A DNA stretch of 64,000 nucleotides, taken from NCBI GenBank assembly GCA_003254925.1, contig QANZ01019422.1, positions 101,750 through 165,749 of the forward strand. Direction: 5' to 3'. Source of the stretch: Chamaecrista fasciculata. Lineage: Eukaryota > Streptophyta > Magnoliopsida > Fabales > Fabaceae. This document shows positions 60,420 through 64,000 of this stretch, in pieces (the stretch's first letter is position 1; every line of letters begins with the position of its first letter). The position numbers were made by a program, and so were the translations under genes. The notes beneath the pieces are model-generated. The model was not told the origin of the DNA. It did no database searches and worked only from the letters and a program-made list of their open reading frames with translations.

Positions 60420-61300
60420 TCGTGGTTAATTTCAAGTTGGCTTAAATCCCATTCCCCTCGATGTTTCAAAAATTTGTTTCCTCCCAAGAGGCTTCATTAA
60501 CGGATCCGCAAGATTCACACTTGATTTTACATAATCAATTGAGATTACACCATCCTTTAGCAGCTGCCTCACAATATTATGTCTCAATTGAATATGTCTG
60601 TTTTTGCCATTAAAGGTCTTATTTTTAGCCGTAGCTATCGCTGATTGGCTATACAGTGTAATGAAATGGATGGAATTGGTTTGTCACCTAATGGGATATT
60701 TGCTAAGAAGTTTCCCAACCACTCAGCCTCAGTTCCAGCCAACTCCAAAGCAACAAACTCAAAAACCCTTAAGGATTTAGTTATAAAGCTTTGCTTGGCT
60801 GACATCCATGTGACAACACCACCACCAAACATAAACACATAGCCATTAGTGGATTTGTCTCATCTGAATCTGAAATCCAGTTAACATCACTGTATCCTCC
60901 CAACATTCATTGTTTGGACAATGAGTATATCTGCTCAATCTACACACAGCATAAGCTATGTCAGGCCTGGTATAATTCATTAAATACAACAGACTCTCAA
61001 TAATCTGTGCATATTTAGATTGAGCCACAAGATCTCCTCTATTTTTCTTTAATTGCACACTAGAATCATAAGGAGTACTCACAGGAGATCTATCATATTG
61101 TTCAAACTTTCTCAGAATCATCTCAATATAAAGTTCTTGAGAGAGTAAGATACAATTTCCATTCCTTATGATTTTAACACCAAAAAACAGTTTTGCTTCA
61201 CCCATATCTTTCATATCAAAATTAGAAGCAAGAAAAGATTTTATTTCAAGTATAATACACATACTTGTATAAAAATCAGCATATCATCCACATACAAGCA
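60420..61300 (-). pseudogene. Copia reverse transcriptase and RNase H remnant
   Basis: The catalytic YVDD motif of copia reverse transcriptase is at 61283-61294, followed in another frame by the family-typical DMKDMGEAKLFFGVKI and TRPDIAYAV motifs (60846-61262). RNase H begins with the usual GGGVVTWMSAKQ and continues through ELAGTEAEWLGNFL (60635-60838). At least three frame changes are needed to join these parts, so the gene is dead. Confidence 0.85.
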
Positions 61301-62249
61301 TATAATAACACAATCATCATTTACAACTTTATTGTAAACACATCTTTCAACTTCAACAGAAGAGAAATTACCACTTAACAAAACTTTATCAAATTTTTCA
61401 TGTCATTGTTTGGGTTCTTGTTTTAAACCATACAATGACTTCACTAAATTACATACTTTATTCTCTTGACCAGGAAGACTAAACCCTTCAGGTTGTATCA
61501 AATAAATTCCTTCATCTAAATCACCATTTAGATTAAACAGTTTTCACATCCATTTAATGAATAAAAGGTTGTGAATTGATGCTAAAGCAATCAAAATTCG
61601 CACGGAAAAAAAAATTCTGGTCACAGGAGAAAAGTATCAAAATAATCAATATTTTCTTTTGTGTATAGCCTTTAGCTACCAACCTCGCTTTATATTTATC
61701 TATAAAATCATAGGAAAAAGTTTCCTTTTAAAAACTCATTTACAACCAATTGATTTTGCTCCCTAAGGCAAATCAACTAATACTCATGTTTTATTCTTAT
61801 TTAAATAATCAATCTCAGCTTTAAAAGCTTCTTCCCATTTATCAGCATCATGAGAAGAAAAAACTTCATAAAAAATTGCTAGACTCATCTTCAACTAGAA
61901 AAGTATGAAAGTTATCTCCAAAAGATTTTTCCTTTTTAATCTCTTTTGCTTCTTCTCAAATTTTCATTCAAATCATCATTTTTTTTTAAATGGAAGACGA
62001 AGCATAAGAGGTCTCAATATTTTTAGGAATATGCTCAACTATCAAAGGAAAAATATTTTCAAAAATTTGCATCATTTGTCTCAATAATTGTGTTTTGATT
62101 CAAAACACCACTTCTTAAAATTAAGAAACTATATGCACCATTATTTTAAGCATAACCAATAAAAACACAGTCAGCAGTTTTAGAACCCAATTTTCTCTTT
62201 TAAAAAATAGGTAATAAAACTTTAATAAGACACCCCCACACTTTCAAAT

Positions 62250-62990
62250 ATTTCAAATTAGCTACAAAAACTTTCCATACTCATAAGGTGTCTTATCAGT
62301 CTTCCTACGAAGAATTCTATTTTGTAGAGAACAAACATATAACAAAACTTCACCCCATAAATTATTATAAGCACCAGAACACTCATCAATTCTTTCAAAA
62401 ATAAATAATTTATAGGAAGCAATTTTTCCACATTAAAAATAAACTTGTCAAAAACCATAAATGACAGATACGAACTCATCTATAATGTTAATCCATTCTA
62501 TGATAAAAATAAAATAATATAACGACAGATAACCAAATATTTGAGTTAATTGATATTTTATCAATACTCAAAATATACAGATCTTGATTACAATAACCCT
62601 TTCCCACAAATATTATTCTTTGTCATTATAATCTTATAAGATTTAAATGACACTTTAATCCCAGCTTTCACTAATAGAGCAACAGAAATTAAATTTGCTC
62701 ACACAATAGATATATACAGAACATCATTTAGTTGCAAACTCTTTCCCGTTGTAAGCTTAATCACAACTTTTCCTAGAACCTTTGTAGTTCCGGAATCAAC
62801 AAGATAGATTTTATCATCTTTTTTTCAAAGGAGGAATGTAGTTCTTTATTAGAACAAATGTGCCTTGTAGCACCACGATCTATCACCCATTTTTTCATAT
62901 CAGATATGAATAAAAAGTCAGAGAGCATTGTAATAATAATTTTATTATTACTGTCAACATCTCTATAAACCAAATTTTCATTTGATTTAA
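62250..62990 (-). pseudogene. Copia protease and integrase remnant
   Basis: At 62773-62973 the frame shows WVIDRGATRHICSNKE, the copia aspartic-protease site, but the catalytic D-S-G is D-R-G here. At 62258-62479 and its neighbour frames, segments such as NLWGEVLLYVCSLQNRILRRKTDKTPYE match the end of copia integrase. Many in-frame stops interrupt it. Confidence 0.75.
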
Positions 62991-63379
62991 GAGGATTATC
63001 ACACTTGATAATTTTTACTAGCTCTCATTAAATATTGTAATTTATGATGTTCTCATATACCACACACATAACAATTATATTTCAATATAACATTGGGATT
63101 AAAATGATTGGGCTTGTAATCAGATTACCAACTATTCATATTATAAAATAAATTAACATATACTTGTAGGCCAAATTTAATTTATTGTGTACGAATCCAC
63201 CACCCCATCATGCTTTACTTTTTTTAAACAATCATCATGCTTTACCAGTCCAGTCATCAACTATCACAACAAATTATTTATCACAAATATTTATATTCAA
63301 ATAAAATGAACATACCTCCATGTTCAAGTTCTTGAGGTCCCTACTTTACTGTACCAAACCATATCTCATTGTTGCCATG

Positions 63380-63499
63380 AGCCCATGACCGCCGAACCAG
63401 AAGGAAACTAGAAACGATGGTTTCTTTCGATCATGATTCACGATGTTTAATTAATTCGATGGCTACAAAATGATTCTGCAAGAAGCCGCCGCCTTTGGG

Positions 63500-63531
<32 letters not shown>

Positions 63532-64000
63532 CGAAGGATTGGAAAAATGGACGCAGGCACGATTCTGGAAAATCGAGAATGGTAGAACAAAATAGGATTG
63601 GTTTGATGGACGCAAAGAATAGGACTCACAAAAGAAACGATTCAGTAAGTCCAAGATTAAAATAGGGTTTAATATCTCTTCAGATTGTTGGGGATTTCTC
63701 ACGATAATTTCGAGTCGCGTCTATAGGACACTATCCTGAAGAGATATTCCGGTATCCTCTGATTAGAAACCGGCACTCTCACAGGATTAAACGAAATCTT
63801 CCTCAATGTCACACAAAGAGGGATCCAGAATAACAAAAGTAATTTTAGAGACTCTGATACAAAAGAAGAAAGAGGGAGGCTGCGCATTATTTAGAAACTA
63901 GGGTTCTCATATATATATAATAGGTCTAATAAAATATTTATTTAATTATAATAATTAATAAAATATTTTATTAATTATTATAATTAATAAAATAAAGTAC
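63380..64000 (-). other. Leader and possible 5' LTR edge of the copia element
   Basis: On the - strand a 'gagaaccctagtttctaaat' segment near 63890 is followed by 'ttgtatcagag', similar to the TGGTATCAGAG initiator-Met primer site used by plant copia elements. A (TA)n tract lies at 63500-63532. Open frames (60-79 codons) show no recognised motif. The window ends within AT-rich sequence. Confidence 0.4.

Larger units (their letters stand above)
60183..63900 (-). mobile_element. Broken Ty1/copia retrotransposon
   Basis: Read on the - strand, parts appear in copia order: a primer-site-like 'tgtatcagag' near 63855, a protease-type segment (62773-62973), integrase C-terminal remnants (about 62250-62500), reverse transcriptase (60846-61300) and RNase H (60635-60838) with a C-terminal ...DYVKS...ADPL segment (about 60480-60545). 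Order protease-integrase-RT-RNase H is diagnostic of copia. Frames are broken by many stops and shifts. The 3' LTR falls in or beyond the gap and the 5' LTR, if present, would lie at about 63870 and beyond the window edge. Confidence 0.75.

Noticed and set aside
1..64000. tRNA, rRNA, CRISPR, or a bacterial-type defence or biosynthetic cluster
   Set aside because: No tRNA B-box in a cloverleaf context, no rRNA similarity, no regularly spaced repeat array with unique spacers, and the genes are ordinary intron-bearing plant genes.

Overview
This window is nuclear DNA of a flowering plant, most likely a eudicot. The evidence is intron-rich protein-coding genes with GT-AG introns, an AT-rich background, plant-specific protein families, and many plant-type LTR, hAT-like and Mutator-like elements. 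A legume is possible from the protein flavour and the abundant 'ggtccctgaa'-type foldback repeats, but the sequence alone does not prove it. There are no operons, CRISPR arrays or prokaryotic features. Two single N positions (14171, 34755) and one 786-base N gap (59397-60182) mark assembly limits.

Three complete genes can be rebuilt exon by exon. (1) A YTH-domain m6A reader of the ECT family lies on the + strand (14635-18183, 9 coding exons, 590 aa). (2) The plant Tpr/Mlp nuclear-basket nucleoporin, NUCLEAR PORE ANCHOR (NUA), lies on the - strand (43419 down to 18959, 48 coding exons, 2094 aa). It converges tail-to-tail on the YTH gene, with 775 bases between the stop codons. (3) A plant protein of the DNA-3-methyladenine glycosylase I (TAG-like) family lies on the - strand (52836 down to 49638, 5 coding exons, 421 aa). 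Two of the three genes act in mRNA biology (m6A reading; nuclear-pore mRNA export), but their adjacency is probably coincidence.

The rest is intergenic DNA built largely of transposons. At the left, a 5.6-kb LTR element without a recognisable pol gene (1842-7407, - strand) has two matching LTRs, a TGGCGCC-type primer-binding site, a 66-bp tandem repeat and GC-rich patches, and a 339-bp Mutator-like MITE has inserted into it. From 8.4 to 13.8 kb there are further foldback and hAT-like elements. A decayed copia-like element with paired LTRs sits inside NUA intron 37. A 972-bp element with TIRs of about 270 bp ends 375 bp upstream of the NUA start codon. From 44.8 to 58.9 kb, at least seven short terminal-inverted-repeat elements have recognisable 8-9-bp target duplications, and one of them is nested in an older element. 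At the right end (60183 to about 63.9 kb) lies a broken Ty1/copia element on the - strand.

No new multi-gene system was found. The points most worth checking are the replacement of the catalytic Glu by Ser in the TAG-like protein, the long-TIR element carrying CACGTG boxes beside the NUA promoter, a 41-base G run in the NUA pre-mRNA, and the nested LTR element with its repeat-bearing, GC-rich interior.
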